DNA of 64,000 nucleotides from assembly GCF_024437735.1 (NCBI RefSeq), contig NZ_JANFQO010000003.1, positions 310,001-374,000 on the forward strand, written 5' to 3'. Each line of letters opens with the position of its first letter. Positions within the stretch are counted from its first letter, which is position 1. The DNA comes from Tahibacter harae. GTDB taxonomy: Bacteria; Pseudomonadota; Gammaproteobacteria; Xanthomonadales; Rhodanobacteraceae. Below, piece after piece: positions 42,579 through 53,112 of this stretch. The position numbers and the translations under genes were made by a program. The notes beneath the pieces were generated by a model that was given only the letters and a program-made list of their open reading frames with translations, was not told the DNA's origin and made no database searches.

Positions 42579-44012
42579 TTACTTTTTCGCCAATGCGCTG
42601 TGGCGTATGCCGTAGGCGAAGTACACCACCAGGCCGGCCAGCATCCACAGGCCGAAGCGTTCCCAGGTGACCAGCGGCAGGCCGGTCAGCAGCCAGATCG
42701 AGAACACCACGCCGATGATGGGCACCAGCGGCACCAGCGGGGTGCGGAAGGCGCGCTTCACGTCCGGGCGGGTGTAGCGCAGCACGACGATGGACGAACA
42801 GATCACGATGAAGGCGCACAGCACGCCGATGTTCACCAGCTTGGCCAGGTCGCCGATGGGCAGCGCGCCGGCGGCGAGGCCGGTGAGCACGCCCAGCATC
42901 AGCGTGGGCCGGTACGGCGTGCCGTAGCGCGGATGCACCTTGGCGAACCAGGCCGGCAGCAGGCCGTCGCGGGCCAGCGAGAACCAGATGCGCGCCGCCG
43001 CCAGCATGAAGGCGAACACCACGCTGATGATGCTGGCCACGGCCACGGCGGAGATCGCCGCGCTGATCCAGTTCAGGCCCAGCGACTGGAACGCATTGGC
43101 CACCGGCGCGTCATTGTTGAGCGTGGTGTAGTGGGCGACGCCGGTGATGACGAAGGAAATGGTCAGGTACAGCGCCATGGACACGCCCAGCGACAGCAGG
43201 ATGGCGCGCGGCAGGTCGCGCTGCGGATTCCTGGATTCTTCCGCCGCGGTGGTCAGGGTGTCGTAGCCGAATACCGCGAAGAACACGACCGAAGCTGCCG
43301 CGACCACGCCGTGGAAGCCGAAATGGCGCTCGCCGTTGGCATCGACCACTTCCGGCGGGATGAACGGCACCCAGTTGGCGCTGTTGATGTAGAACGCGCC
43401 AATGCCGATCACCAGCGCCACTCCGACCACCTTGACCGCCACCACGATGGTGTTGAGGCGCGCGCCGGTCTCGGTGCGCACGGTCAGGAGCACCGCCACG
43501 CCCATCGCCACCAGGGCGGCGATCACATTGAATACGCGCCCGTCGCCGGTGCCCATCGCGCCCTGCGCCCATACCGGCAGATGGATGCCGACATGCGCGA
43601 GCAGGTTCTGCAGATAGCCGGCCCAGCCGCTCGCGACCGCGGCGACGATCAGCGCATATTCCAGCAACAAGTCCCAGCCGATCAGCCAGGCCACGCCTTC
43701 GCCCAGTACCGCGTAGCCGTAGGTGTAGGCGCTGCCGGTGACCGGGATCATGCCCGCGAATTCCGCATAGCACAGCGCCGCCGCGGCGCTGGCGATGCCG
43801 GCGATGATAAAGGCCAGCGCCACCGCTGGGCCGGCGTTCACCGCGGCCTGCTGCCCGGCCAGCACGAAGATGCCGACGCCGATGATGCCGCCCAGGCCTA
43901 TCGCCGTGAGCTGCCACAGGCCCAGCACCCGGCGCAGCTCACCGCGCGCACCGGCTTCGCTCTGCAGTTGTTCGATGCTCTTGTGTCGCGTGATCTGCTG
44001 AATCAGGTTCAT
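42579..44012 (-). CDS. APC-family amino acid permease (cationic amino acid transporter-like)
   Basis: A 477-residue permease with twelve to thirteen expected helices. The conserved helix 1 motif GLGGIIGVGIFVLAGQQA, the helix 2 and 3 motif YAEFAGMIPVTGSAYTYGY and the helix 8 motif ARIWFSLARDGLLPAWFAKVHPRYGTPY belong to the CAT/YfnA branch. Alanine, arginine or other amino acids are plausible substrates, taken up with protons; the exact one is not predictable. The start MNLIQQITRHKS is the first ATG of the conserved amphipathic N-terminus. The neighbour 70 nt upstream on the same strand is a second APC permease. Confidence 0.92.
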   Translation of the reverse strand: MNLIQQITRHKSIEQLQSEAGARGELRRVLGLWQLTAIGLGGIIGVGIFVLAGQQAAVNAGPAVALAFIIAGIASAAAALCYAEFAGMIPVTGSAYTYGYAVLGEGVAWLIGWDLLLEYALIVAAVASGWAGYLQNLLAHVGIHLPVWAQGAMGTGDGRVFNVIAALVAMGVAVLLTVRTETGARLNTIVVAVKVVGVALVIGIGAFYINSANWVPFIPPEVVDANGERHFGFHGVVAAASVVFFAVFGYDTLTTAAEESRNPQRDLPRAILLSLGVSMALYLTISFVITGVAHYTTLNNDAPVANAFQSLGLNWISAAISAVAVASIISVVFAFMLAAARIWFSLARDGLLPAWFAKVHPRYGTPYRPTLMLGVLTGLAAGALPIGDLAKLVNIGVLCAFIVICSSIVVLRYTRPDVKRAFRTPLVPLVPIIGVVFSIWLLTGLPLVTWERFGLWMLAGLVVYFAYGIRHSALAKK

Positions 44013-44082
44013 GGTTTCTCCCGGCAACTCGCCCGATCATAGCGGAGCGTGGAAGACGCCGGCGGGTGCCGGAGGTCGCGCG

Positions 44083-45492
44083 CTAGCCCGTGCGGCGCTG
44101 CAGCAGATAGAAGATGGGCACACCGAGCAGCACGATGCCCAGCCCTGGCCAGGTGAACGCCGGCTTCCAGATCAGCAGGCCGATGCCGACGCCCGTGGCC
44201 AGCAGGATGTACAGCGCCGGCAGCAGCGGATAGCCGAAGGCGCGGTACGGCCGCTCCGCATCCGGCCGCGCGACGCGCAGGCGGAACAGGCCGGCGATGG
44301 TCAGGGTGTAGAAGATCAGCGTAGCCAGGATCACGTAGTCGAGCAGGTCGCCGTAGCGCCCGGACAGGCACAGCACACAGGCCCACAGCGCCTGCGCCCA
44401 CAGCGCCCAGCCCGGCACGGCCTGGGCATTGAGCCTGGCCGCCTGGCGGAAGAACAGGCCGTCGCCGGCCATGCTGTAGTAGACGCGCGCGCCGGCCATG
44501 ACCAGGCCGTTCACGCAGCCGAAGGTGGACACCATGATCAGCACCGCGATCAGGCTGGTACCCCAGGGCCCGAACGCCGCCTGGGCCGCAGCCACGCCGA
44601 CGCGGTCGGCCTCCGCACCGGCGATGCCCGCCAGCGGCAGCACGGCCAGGTACATGAGGTTGCAGACCAGGTACAGGCTGCACACCAGCGCCGTGCCCAG
44701 GAACAGGCTCAGGCCGACGTTGCGGCGCGGGTTCTTCATCTCGTCGGCGACCGAGGCCGCGCTGTGCCAGGAATCCGAGGAGAACAGCGCGCCGACCATG
44801 GACACCGCGATGGCCGGCAGCAGGGCCAGGGCCAGCCCATCCACGCTCGCCGCCGGACGCTGCCAGGCCTGCGCCCAGTTGGCCTGCCAGATCTCCCACT
44901 TCGCCCCCAGCAGCAGGCCGAAGCCGACCAGGCAGATCACCGCGGCGATCTTGGCCAGAGTGAAACCGGTCTGTATCCATTTCGCATAGTTCACACCGCG
45001 GCTGTTGATGAAGGTCAGCAGCAGCACTACGCCGATAGAAACCGCCTGCGCCGCACTGAGGCGGAAACCGCCGGCAGTGAACAATACGTGCTGCTCGCCC
45101 AGCCCGGGAAACAGATACGCTGCGAACTTGGCGAAGGCCACACCGACGGCGGCGATGGATCCGGTCTGGATCACCGCAAAGAAGGCCCAACCGTAGAGGA
45201 ATGCCGGCAGCCGCCCCCAGGCCTCGCGCAGATAGACGTACTGCCCGCCGGCCTTGGGATACATCGCCGACAGCTCGCCGTAGGCCAGCGCCCCGGCCAC
45301 GGTCATCACGCCGGAGATCAGCCAGACCAGCACCAGCCAGCCCGCGCCGCCGGTCATGCGCACGATGTCAGCGCTGACGATGAAGATGCCCGAACCGATC
45401 ATGGAACCGGCCACCAGCATGGTGCCGTCGAGCAGGCTGAGGGAGCGACGGAAGCCCGGCGCGGCGGATTCGTTGGCGGATGCGTCGCTCAT
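44083..45492 (-). CDS. APC-family amino acid permease (SteT/LAT-like)
   Basis: A 469-residue permease of the APC superfamily. Helix 1 reads LLDGTMLVAGSMIGSGIFIVSADI, followed by YGELSAMYPKAGGQYVYLREAWG. The GSGIF glycine motif binds substrate in this family. Pattern and length fit the SteT/LAT exchanger branch, so exchange of neutral amino acids is likely. It differs clearly from the neighbouring CAT-like permease, so the pair is not a recent duplication. Probably co-transcribed with it. The start MSDASANESAAPGFRRSLS is the first ATG before the family region. Confidence 0.9.
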   Translation of the reverse strand: MSDASANESAAPGFRRSLSLLDGTMLVAGSMIGSGIFIVSADIVRMTGGAGWLVLVWLISGVMTVAGALAYGELSAMYPKAGGQYVYLREAWGRLPAFLYGWAFFAVIQTGSIAAVGVAFAKFAAYLFPGLGEQHVLFTAGGFRLSAAQAVSIGVVLLLTFINSRGVNYAKWIQTGFTLAKIAAVICLVGFGLLLGAKWEIWQANWAQAWQRPAASVDGLALALLPAIAVSMVGALFSSDSWHSAASVADEMKNPRRNVGLSLFLGTALVCSLYLVCNLMYLAVLPLAGIAGAEADRVGVAAAQAAFGPWGTSLIAVLIMVSTFGCVNGLVMAGARVYYSMAGDGLFFRQAARLNAQAVPGWALWAQALWACVLCLSGRYGDLLDYVILATLIFYTLTIAGLFRLRVARPDAERPYRAFGYPLLPALYILLATGVGIGLLIWKPAFTWPGLGIVLLGVPIFYLLQRRTG

Positions 45493-45679
45493 GCGCTACC
45501 TCGGGGTGGACCGGTCGATCATAGCCAGCCCGCCCCGCGCCGGACGAGGCGGATTCCCGCGCCGCGGTCGCGCTTCCGGTATGGACGCCTGCGCGGGAAT
45601 GCGGCAGCGCCGGCGCACCATGCGCCTGCGCGAGACCCGGCGCACTCTGCAATCCGCAGGATCCCCTACAATCCGCCCC

Positions 45680-46621
45680 ATGCCCTCGCCCACCCTACGC
45701 CTGAGCCTCGTCCTGCTGCTGGCGGCCTTCGCCGCGGCGCCGCAGGCGAAGAAAATATACAAATTCACCGACGCCAACGGCGTCACCCACTTCACCGACC
45801 GCAAGCCCGACACCGACCAGCCGGTCGAGGAGACCATCGTCAAGGTCGAGCAGAGCCGCATGGTGGAGCTGCGCGTCGAAGGCCATGCGACCGAGCGGCG
45901 CGCGCGCCTGTTCAACAATTTCGCCGGGCCGGCGCAGATCGAGCTGTCGGCGGGCGCGGTGCGCAATATCGCGACCGAACCGGCGCTGCCGCTGCAGGTG
46001 ACCTTGCAGGCCAAGGAAGAGAAAGTCGTCGCCAGCCTGCGCCAGGCCGATCCGTCCCAGCCGGCCGGCTTCGAACTGGCGATGCGCGCGATCCCTGGCA
46101 GCCCCACCGCGCAGCATGACGACGGCGCCGAATACCACTGGCCGCTGGGCGGCTTTCCGGCGCGCATCCACCAGGGCTTCAACGGTTCCTTCAGCCATAC
46201 CGGCGAGGAATCGCGCTATGCCATGGACGCCGCCGCCGACGAGGGCACGCCGGTGCTGGCCGCCCGCGACGGCGTGGTGATGGAGGTGCAGGACGACTAC
46301 TACGGCGCCGGCCTGGACAAGGAGAAATTCGCCAGCCGCGCCAATGTGGTGCGCATCCTGCACAAGGACGGCAGCATGGCTGTCTACGCCCACCTCGCGC
46401 CGGAAAGCGTGGCGGTGCGGGCCGGCCAGCACGTCTACGTCGGCCAGCAGGTCGGCGCCTCGGGCAATACCGGCTATTCCACCGGGCCGCACCTGCATTT
46501 CTGCGTACAGCTCAACCGCGGCATGAAACTGGTGTCGGTACCGTTCCGCATGCGCGGTCCGGACGATGCCCTGCTGCAGCTGGACGGCGCCGGCGCGAAC
46601 AGGACAGCCGCGGGCGAGTGA
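45680..46621 (+). CDS. DUF4124 and M23 (LytM) peptidase protein, exported
   Basis: A 313-residue exported protein. It has a signal peptide ([23 protein letters not shown]), a DUF4124 domain ([20 protein letters not shown]) typical of Lysobacterales envelope proteins, a beta-rich linker (residues 60-160), and a zinc peptidase M23 domain. The metal and catalytic residues visible are His in [13 protein letters not shown] with its Asp, the active-site His in AVYAHLAP, and the HxH motif [10 protein letters not shown]. It probably cuts peptidoglycan cross-bridges or activates amidases. TACAAT 8 nt before the ATG resembles a -10 element, which would give a very short leader. Monocistronic. Confidence 0.9.
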   Translation: MPSPTLRLSLVLLLAAFAAAPQAKKIYKFTDANGVTHFTDRKPDTDQPVEETIVKVEQSRMVELRVEGHATERRARLFNNFAGPAQIELSAGAVRNIATEPALPLQVTLQAKEEKVVASLRQADPSQPAGFELAMRAIPGSPTAQHDDGAEYHWPLGGFPARIHQGFNGSFSHTGEESRYAMDAAADEGTPVLAARDGVVMEVQDDYYGAGLDKEKFASRANVVRILHKDGSMAVYAHLAPESVAVRAGQHVYVGQQVGASGNTGYSTGPHLHFCVQLNRGMKLVSVPFRMRGPDDALLQLDGAGANRTAAGE

Positions 46622-46722
46622 TCCCTGCCCGCGCGGCCCGGCTTCCCGCACAGCCCGCCGGGCCGTCGACTGCGGCCCGGGGCCGGGCTCCGGCCGGTGC
46701 CCCGCCCCGCCCGGCCTGCCGC

Positions 46723-46728
46723 TATACT
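46723..46728 (+). promoter_or_regulatory. Candidate -10 element of prfC
   Basis: TATACT in the context GCTATACTTCGCGG lies 53 nt before the prfC ATG. I see no convincing -35 hexamer at 16-18 bp, so confidence is low. Confidence 0.4.
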
Positions 46729-46781
46729 TCGCGGTCCCCTGCCCCGCCCTGGGCGCCGGGTTGCTCCCTCAGACCGCCGCC

Positions 46782-48383
<1,602 letters not shown>

Positions 48384-48405
48384 AGCCGCTGCGAGTTCCG
48401 GAACG

Positions 48406-48435
48406 AAAAAAGCCCGTCGCGAGACGGGCTTTTTT
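48406..48435. terminator. Strong bidirectional intrinsic terminator after prfC
   Basis: A perfect 13-bp stem, AAAAAAGCCCGTC, loop GCGA, GACGGGCTTTTTT, has an A-tract on one side and a T-tract on the other, so it can end prfC (+) and the convergent anti-sigma-like gene (-), whose stop is 25 nt away. Confidence 0.93.
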
Positions 48436-48459
48436 CATGGGCGCATGATGCGCGCCGGC

Positions 48460-49017
48460 TCAGCTGTCGGAGGGCGTGCGGAAGATGCGGTCGTTGAGCG
48501 GATTGTCGCCGCCGCCGTAGCGGAAGATCTCGTCGCCGCGGGCGTCGGACGGGCTTTCCACCGCGGCGAAGATGCTGTCGGGCTGCGCCGCCGGCGCCTG
48601 CAGGCGGGCCAGGGCGGACTGGCCGGCCATCTGCGTGTGCTGGCCGCTGTGGGCGGCGAACAGGGCCAGGGCGGCGACCACGCTGGCGGCCATCGCGCCC
48701 CACTGCCAGCCGCGCTCGCGGCTGCGGCGGCCATGGGCACTGCGCCGGCTGCGCTCGCGCAGCCCGTGCGCCGGAGCGGCCTGGGCCAGGCAATGCGCCA
48801 GCTGGGCCGAGGACGGTTCCAGCGCGCTGAGGAAACGCACCAGGTCGGCGTGGGCGGCAGAGCCCGCCAGGGCATCGACGACCTCGCCGCGCTCGTGCGG
48901 CACGATACGGCCGGCGGCCGCGCGCAGCGCCGTGTCGGCATCGACCAGGGCCCGCGCGCTGAGGCTCTGCGGCGCGGTAAGCGTCTGATAAAGCTGGGAA
49001 AGGCTGGGCTTAGTCAT
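48460..49017 (-). CDS. Single-pass membrane protein following second ECF sigma factor (anti-sigma candidate)
   Basis: A 185-residue protein. A cytoplasmic, Ala/Arg-rich half (SARALVDADTALRAAAGR, ERSRRSAHGRRSRERG) leads into one membrane helix (WGAMAASVVAALALFAAHS), then a periplasmic tail ending YGGGDNPLNDRIFRTPSDS. The layout suits an anti-sigma factor of the adjacent ECF sigma gene, although no zinc-finger HxxxCxxC is present. Its ATG overlaps the sigma stop by eight bases, so expression is coupled. The family is not named by me. Monocistronic beyond that, with the shared terminator after it. Confidence 0.72.
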   Translation of the reverse strand: MTKPSLSQLYQTLTAPQSLSARALVDADTALRAAAGRIVPHERGEVVDALAGSAAHADLVRFLSALEPSSAQLAHCLAQAAPAHGLRERSRRSAHGRRSRERGWQWGAMAASVVAALALFAAHSGQHTQMAGQSALARLQAPAAQPDSIFAAVESPSDARGDEIFRYGGGDNPLNDRIFRTPSDS

Positions 49018-49564
49018 CAAACTCTCCGGCTCCTATGTCGCGCAGGCGCTGTTTCAGTTCATCCATGCCGCGCGAAACCAATTTCCTGGCTGCCTCGGCC
49101 GAGGTACCCATCAGATCCGCGATTTCCTGCAGGGCAAAGCCTTGCAGATGCAGGCTGATGGGCTGGCGCCGGCGTTCAGGCAGCGCGGCGAGGCAGGCTT
49201 TGAGCTGCTCGACGTGCTGGTGACCGCTGGCACGGTCCTCAGGGCCGCGATTCTGGTCCGGAAAGGGATCGAAACCTTCCTCGCCGTCCTCCGGCAGCGG
49301 TTCTGCCGCCCGGACCTGGGCCCTGCGCAGGGCGTCGATCACGGTGCTGGCAACCACTCGCTGGATATAAGACGCATGAAAGGCCGCAGACCGGTCACGC
49401 TCTATCGCCCGCCATAGCCGGATGCGGACTTCCTGTTCCACATCGTCGGCGTCGATGCCGTGGCGGGCCAGGCCGTGGGCCGAGACCAGGGCGCGCAGCT
49501 TGGCGCCGTAGTCGGCCAGCAGGCGCTCCAGACGCTCGTGATTGGGGTCGTTTATGCGGCCCAC
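49010..49564 (-). CDS. ECF-type RNA polymerase sigma factor (second)
   Basis: A 184-residue sigma-70 family factor. Region 2 is in DADDVEQEVRIRLWRAIERDRS and AAFHASYIQRVVASTVIDALRRA, and region 4 in LKACLAALPERRRQPISLHLQGFALQEIADLMGTSAEAARKLVSRGMDELKQRL. Start is a GTG (49562-49564) just inside the conserved NDPNHERLERLLADYGAKLR. It pairs with the overlapping membrane protein gene downstream. It is distinct from the ECF factor at 19695-20258 in sequence and operon content. Signal and regulon unknown. Confidence 0.85.
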   Translation of the reverse strand: MGRINDPNHERLERLLADYGAKLRALVSAHGLARHGIDADDVEQEVRIRLWRAIERDRSAAFHASYIQRVVASTVIDALRRAQVRAAEPLPEDGEEGFDPFPDQNRGPEDRASGHQHVEQLKACLAALPERRRQPISLHLQGFALQEIADLMGTSAEAARKLVSRGMDELKQRLRDIGAGEFDD

Positions 49565-49685
49565 GGCTTACCGGCGGACAGGGAAAGTCGCGCATCGTCC
49601 GCGAAACGCCAGGTGCTGGCAATCATGGCCTGCGCCACATGACGGCCGTGCGGCGCAGGCTCCGTACCGCGGCGAAGGACTGCGC

Positions 49686-50114
49686 TCAGCCGGCGATATA
49701 GCGCTGCATGTGGGCCAGCGCCTCGGCCTGTTCCTCGATCACGGCCTTGACCAGGTCGCCTATGGAGATCACCCCGACCACGCGCCCCTGCGCCACCACG
49801 GGCAGATGGCGTATGCGCCGCTGCGTGCACAGCAGCATGCATTCGTCGACGGTGTTGTCGGGCGATACGGTCTCCACCGGCGCGGACATGATCTGCCACA
49901 CCGGCGTCTCCGCCGAGGAACGCCCCAGCAGGATGACCTTGCGCGCATAGTCGCGCTCGGAAACGATGCCGGCCAGCTCCTCGCCGTTCATCACCAGCAA
50001 GGCGCCGACGTGGTGATCGGCCATAGCCTGTATGGCCTGCAGAACCGGCTGATCGGGCTCCACCGAGAAAACCTGGCCGCCCTTGCCTTCCAGCAGATGT
50101 TTGACCTGACGCAT
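49686..50114 (-). CDS. Tandem CBS domain protein
   Basis: A 142-residue soluble protein made only of two CBS domains: first QVFSVEPDQPVLQAIQAMADHHVGALLVMNGEELAGIVSERDY, second PVETVSPDNTVDECMLLCTQRRIRHLPVVAQGRVVGVISIGDL. Such pairs bind adenine nucleotides or SAM and report the energy state. The binding motif residues (Ile/Val-Ser-x-x-Asp) are kept in both halves. Stand-alone CBS pairs of this length are common in proteobacteria, with no fixed target. It is monocistronic; the start MRQVKHLLEGKG is clear. Confidence 0.93.
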   Translation of the reverse strand: MRQVKHLLEGKGGQVFSVEPDQPVLQAIQAMADHHVGALLVMNGEELAGIVSERDYARKVILLGRSSAETPVWQIMSAPVETVSPDNTVDECMLLCTQRRIRHLPVVAQGRVVGVISIGDLVKAVIEEQAEALAHMQRYIAG

Positions 50115-50216
50115 GCAGCCTCCGCGCGCGACCTGCCTGGGAATCGCAGTCTAGCGCGCGGCGCGGGCCAGGGCTAAGGCGGCCGGCGCAGGCTGCGCCG
50201 GCCGCTGTCGCGGCTG

Positions 50217-52898
50217 CTACGGCAGCAGCTCGAAGCCGTACTTGAAGATGGTGTCGCTGGAACCCTGCGGCAGCGGCCAGGCCCAGGCGCCGCGGGAGCG
50301 GGTGAAGGCGACCAGGGTACTCAGGCCGCGATCCACCACCAGGTCCCAGATCATCGCGCGCGGCAGGCCTTCGAAGTACTGCCACACCGGGCTGGCCGCA
50401 TTGATGTTGTCGGTGTAGTACAGGCCCCAGTCGGTGCCGGCGAATACCTGGCCGGGTACGTGCGGGCTGACCATGATGGCGTTGACCGGGATGTTGGGCA
50501 GGTTGCCGGTCTTGTTCTCCCAGGTGAACGTGGCGCAATTGGCGGTGCAGGTGACGCGGAACACATGGCCCGGCGTGGCCGGCGTGTTCTGGTCGAAACC
50601 GGCAATGGCGGCATAGCCGACCAGCGGGTTCTGCGCATCCGTGACCACGTCCTGCACCGGGCGGTTCGGCAGCACGGCGTTGGCGCCGGTGACATCGACC
50701 GCAGTCGCGTTGTTGGTGCCGGCCACGCCCAGGTTGAACACGTACTGCACGTTGCCGTCGTTGGTGCCGACGATGGCGACGGTCGGATCAGTGAAGGAAT
50801 AGGTCAGCTGGTTGATGTAGGAGCGGTTGTCCGAGCCCAGGATCAGGTTGTTCTTGGTCAGGTCGCCCGTCTTGGCCTGCCAGCTGGACGTGGGCACGGC
50901 GCCGGTCAGGGTCTCCCAGAGACGATGCGTGCCCGCGATCATGCGGCCGCAGCCGTTGACGCCGGTGGCGCAGCCGGAATTGGCCACCGCCGGATCGCCG
51001 TGCTTGTAGACCTCGATCGGCATGAGGAAGCTCTTGCGGTCGCTGCCCCAGCCGCCGCTGGCATTCACCGTGGCGCCGAACGGTCCGGTGGTGGACACGC
51101 GCACCGCGCCGTTCTGCGACTGGTAGTACCAGCGCTGCGCGTTCAGCGGCTCGATGCGGGTATAGGTGCCGTCGCCGCTGTTGGTCGATTCCCACAGCAT
51201 GGCGCCGGGATTGGCGCCGAACAGCGCCGCGGAGCTGCCGTTGTCCTGGGCGCCGCCGCTGGCGCCGGGATTGGCCGAGGTGGCGAAGTTCGCGGTGATG
51301 TCGCCGGAATAGAACTCGATGGTGTTGAGGCTGTCGTTGAGCGAGATAAACGTCGGCGTCGCCGCCGTGGCGTTGGCGGTGTAGTAAACGCCGCCGTCGT
51401 TGCCGATCAGCAGCTTGTCCGGGTCGTTGCCGACATAGGCACGGGCGTGGTGATCCACATGCACGCCGCCGCCGGAATAGCCGCAGGTGACGTTGGTGAA
51501 GCCGGCGCCGGCGTTGGTGGAACGGAACAGGTCCACCGCGCTGGCGAAGACCACGTCCGGATTGGTCGGCGACACGGTCAGGCCGGCGTCGTACCACATC
51601 TGCGTGCCTGCGTTGCCGCAGCCGGTGAAGCCGCTGCCGGTGGTGGTCTGGGTCCAGGTGGCGCCGCCGTCGCTGGACCTCAGCACCGAGTGCACGCCGC
51701 GCGAGGTCACGTCGGAGATCATGGCGTACATGATCTGGTTGTTGGTCGGCGCCACGGCCAGCTCGATGCGGCCGATGCTGGTGCTGGGCGTGCCGCTGCC
51801 CACGCCGGCCGGCCAGCCGCTGTTGCGCAGCTGCCAGTTGGCGACAGCCGGACAGCCGCTGGCGGGCATGGCGGTCTCGTACAGGCCGTTGGCGCCGTTG
51901 TTGCCCAGGTCCGGCTGCACCGGCGTCGGCGTGCCGCGCGTGCCCACGCCGGCGAACAGCGCCGTAGTCGCGCCCCGGTCCACCGCGATCAGCGCGGTGA
52001 TGTCCTGGCGCTGGGCGGTGGGGCCGCTGGTGAAGGCGTTGGTATAGCAGGGGCCGGACCAGGTGCCGCCGGCGTCGTAGGAGAAGAACAGGCCGGTCTT
52101 GGTGCCGACGACGACCTTGTTCGAGTCATTCGGATCGACCACCACCTTGCCTATCGCCTGGTACTGCGGAAAACCGCCGGCGGAAGGCTGGTAGAACATG
52201 CCGAACTCGTTCTCGCCGAGCACGCTCCAGGTCGCGCCGGCGTCGGTGCTCTTGAGCAGGCCCGAGGAACCGAACGAGAACGAGCCGTAGCGCAGGTCGC
52301 CGGTGCCGGCGTAGATGGTGTTGCGGTTGTTCGGGTCGATGTGGATGTCGCCGATCGCCGCGTTGACGATCTGCGCAATGCCATCGGTCTTGATTTCCCA
52401 GGTGGTGGAAGCCGAACAGCAATTGGTGGTCTTCCATACGCCGCCGCCGTCGGAGCCGGCGTAGGCGATGGTGGGATCGACCGGATCGACCACGATCACA
52501 TTGGTGCGGCCGGAGACGCGGCCGAAGCCCCATTCGGTGTCGTTGAGCGGCTTGGGACCCAGCGAGGTGAAGCGGGCCGGATCCAGCGCCAGCGGCGAAT
52601 CGGATGCGCGCGCATAGGATTTCTCGCCCTGCGGAACGCCGGCGCGGATCTGCTTCTCCTGCACCGCCGCCTCGGCCAGCCAGAGCTGGCTGAAGGTGCC
52701 GGTGGGATAGGACGCACGCTGCGCCCAGTAGTCGCCCTTGGGCGGCGCGGCGGCCTCATTGGCTTCGTATTCGCCGCCTTCGCGGTCGCGTTCGCCGGCC
52801 AGGCTGCGGGTCTGGTTGGTCTGGCAGGCACTGGTGGCCAGCGCCGCCAGCGTCAGGGCAAGGCAAAGCCGCCGGCGCGGCGGGAACGACAGGAACAT
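50217..52898 (-). CDS. Large exported BNR/sortilin-like repeat protein with FKYGFE tail
   Basis: An 893-residue exported protein with an N-terminal export signal (RLCLALTLAALATSAC). The Cys might be lipidated, but Ala-Thr-Ser-Ala-Cys is a poor lipobox. The body consists of WD/BNR-like propeller repeats with the motifs TIYAGTGD, GVWKTTNCC, GLLKSTDAGATWSVLGE, VLRSSDGGATWTQTT and VFRSTNAG, the Asp-box pattern of sortilin and sialidase propellers. It ends GSSDTIFKYGFELLP, a variant of the FADGFE tail. Catalytic sialidase residues are not evident, so it is probably a binding or scaffold protein. Monocistronic. Confidence 0.85.
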   Translation of the reverse strand: MFLSFPPRRRLCLALTLAALATSACQTNQTRSLAGERDREGGEYEANEAAAPPKGDYWAQRASYPTGTFSQLWLAEAAVQEKQIRAGVPQGEKSYARASDSPLALDPARFTSLGPKPLNDTEWGFGRVSGRTNVIVVDPVDPTIAYAGSDGGGVWKTTNCCSASTTWEIKTDGIAQIVNAAIGDIHIDPNNRNTIYAGTGDLRYGSFSFGSSGLLKSTDAGATWSVLGENEFGMFYQPSAGGFPQYQAIGKVVVDPNDSNKVVVGTKTGLFFSYDAGGTWSGPCYTNAFTSGPTAQRQDITALIAVDRGATTALFAGVGTRGTPTPVQPDLGNNGANGLYETAMPASGCPAVANWQLRNSGWPAGVGSGTPSTSIGRIELAVAPTNNQIMYAMISDVTSRGVHSVLRSSDGGATWTQTTTGSGFTGCGNAGTQMWYDAGLTVSPTNPDVVFASAVDLFRSTNAGAGFTNVTCGYSGGGVHVDHHARAYVGNDPDKLLIGNDGGVYYTANATAATPTFISLNDSLNTIEFYSGDITANFATSANPGASGGAQDNGSSAALFGANPGAMLWESTNSGDGTYTRIEPLNAQRWYYQSQNGAVRVSTTGPFGATVNASGGWGSDRKSFLMPIEVYKHGDPAVANSGCATGVNGCGRMIAGTHRLWETLTGAVPTSSWQAKTGDLTKNNLILGSDNRSYINQLTYSFTDPTVAIVGTNDGNVQYVFNLGVAGTNNATAVDVTGANAVLPNRPVQDVVTDAQNPLVGYAAIAGFDQNTPATPGHVFRVTCTANCATFTWENKTGNLPNIPVNAIMVSPHVPGQVFAGTDWGLYYTDNINAASPVWQYFEGLPRAMIWDLVVDRGLSTLVAFTRSRGAWAWPLPQGSSDTIFKYGFELLP

Positions 52899-53112
52899 GC
52901 GATGAACTCCGCGGTAGGCCGCCCGTGCAATGGCGTTGCGCCCCTTCCCTGGCGCACGGACGACGAATTCAGAACCGGCGCAACCGGGTCCCCCTCATGC
53001 ACCGGAATCGGCCGGCCCCTGGCACAGGACCGACATCAGGCGGAGCATGCCTCAGCCCAAAGACCCGCGTCCATAGACTTAATTTCAATGCTGCACAGTA
53101 GGGCTTTTTTGA

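Noticed and set aside
42579-45492. Recent tandem duplication of amino acid permeases
   Set aside because: The two products belong to different APC branches with little shared sequence outside the family motifs.
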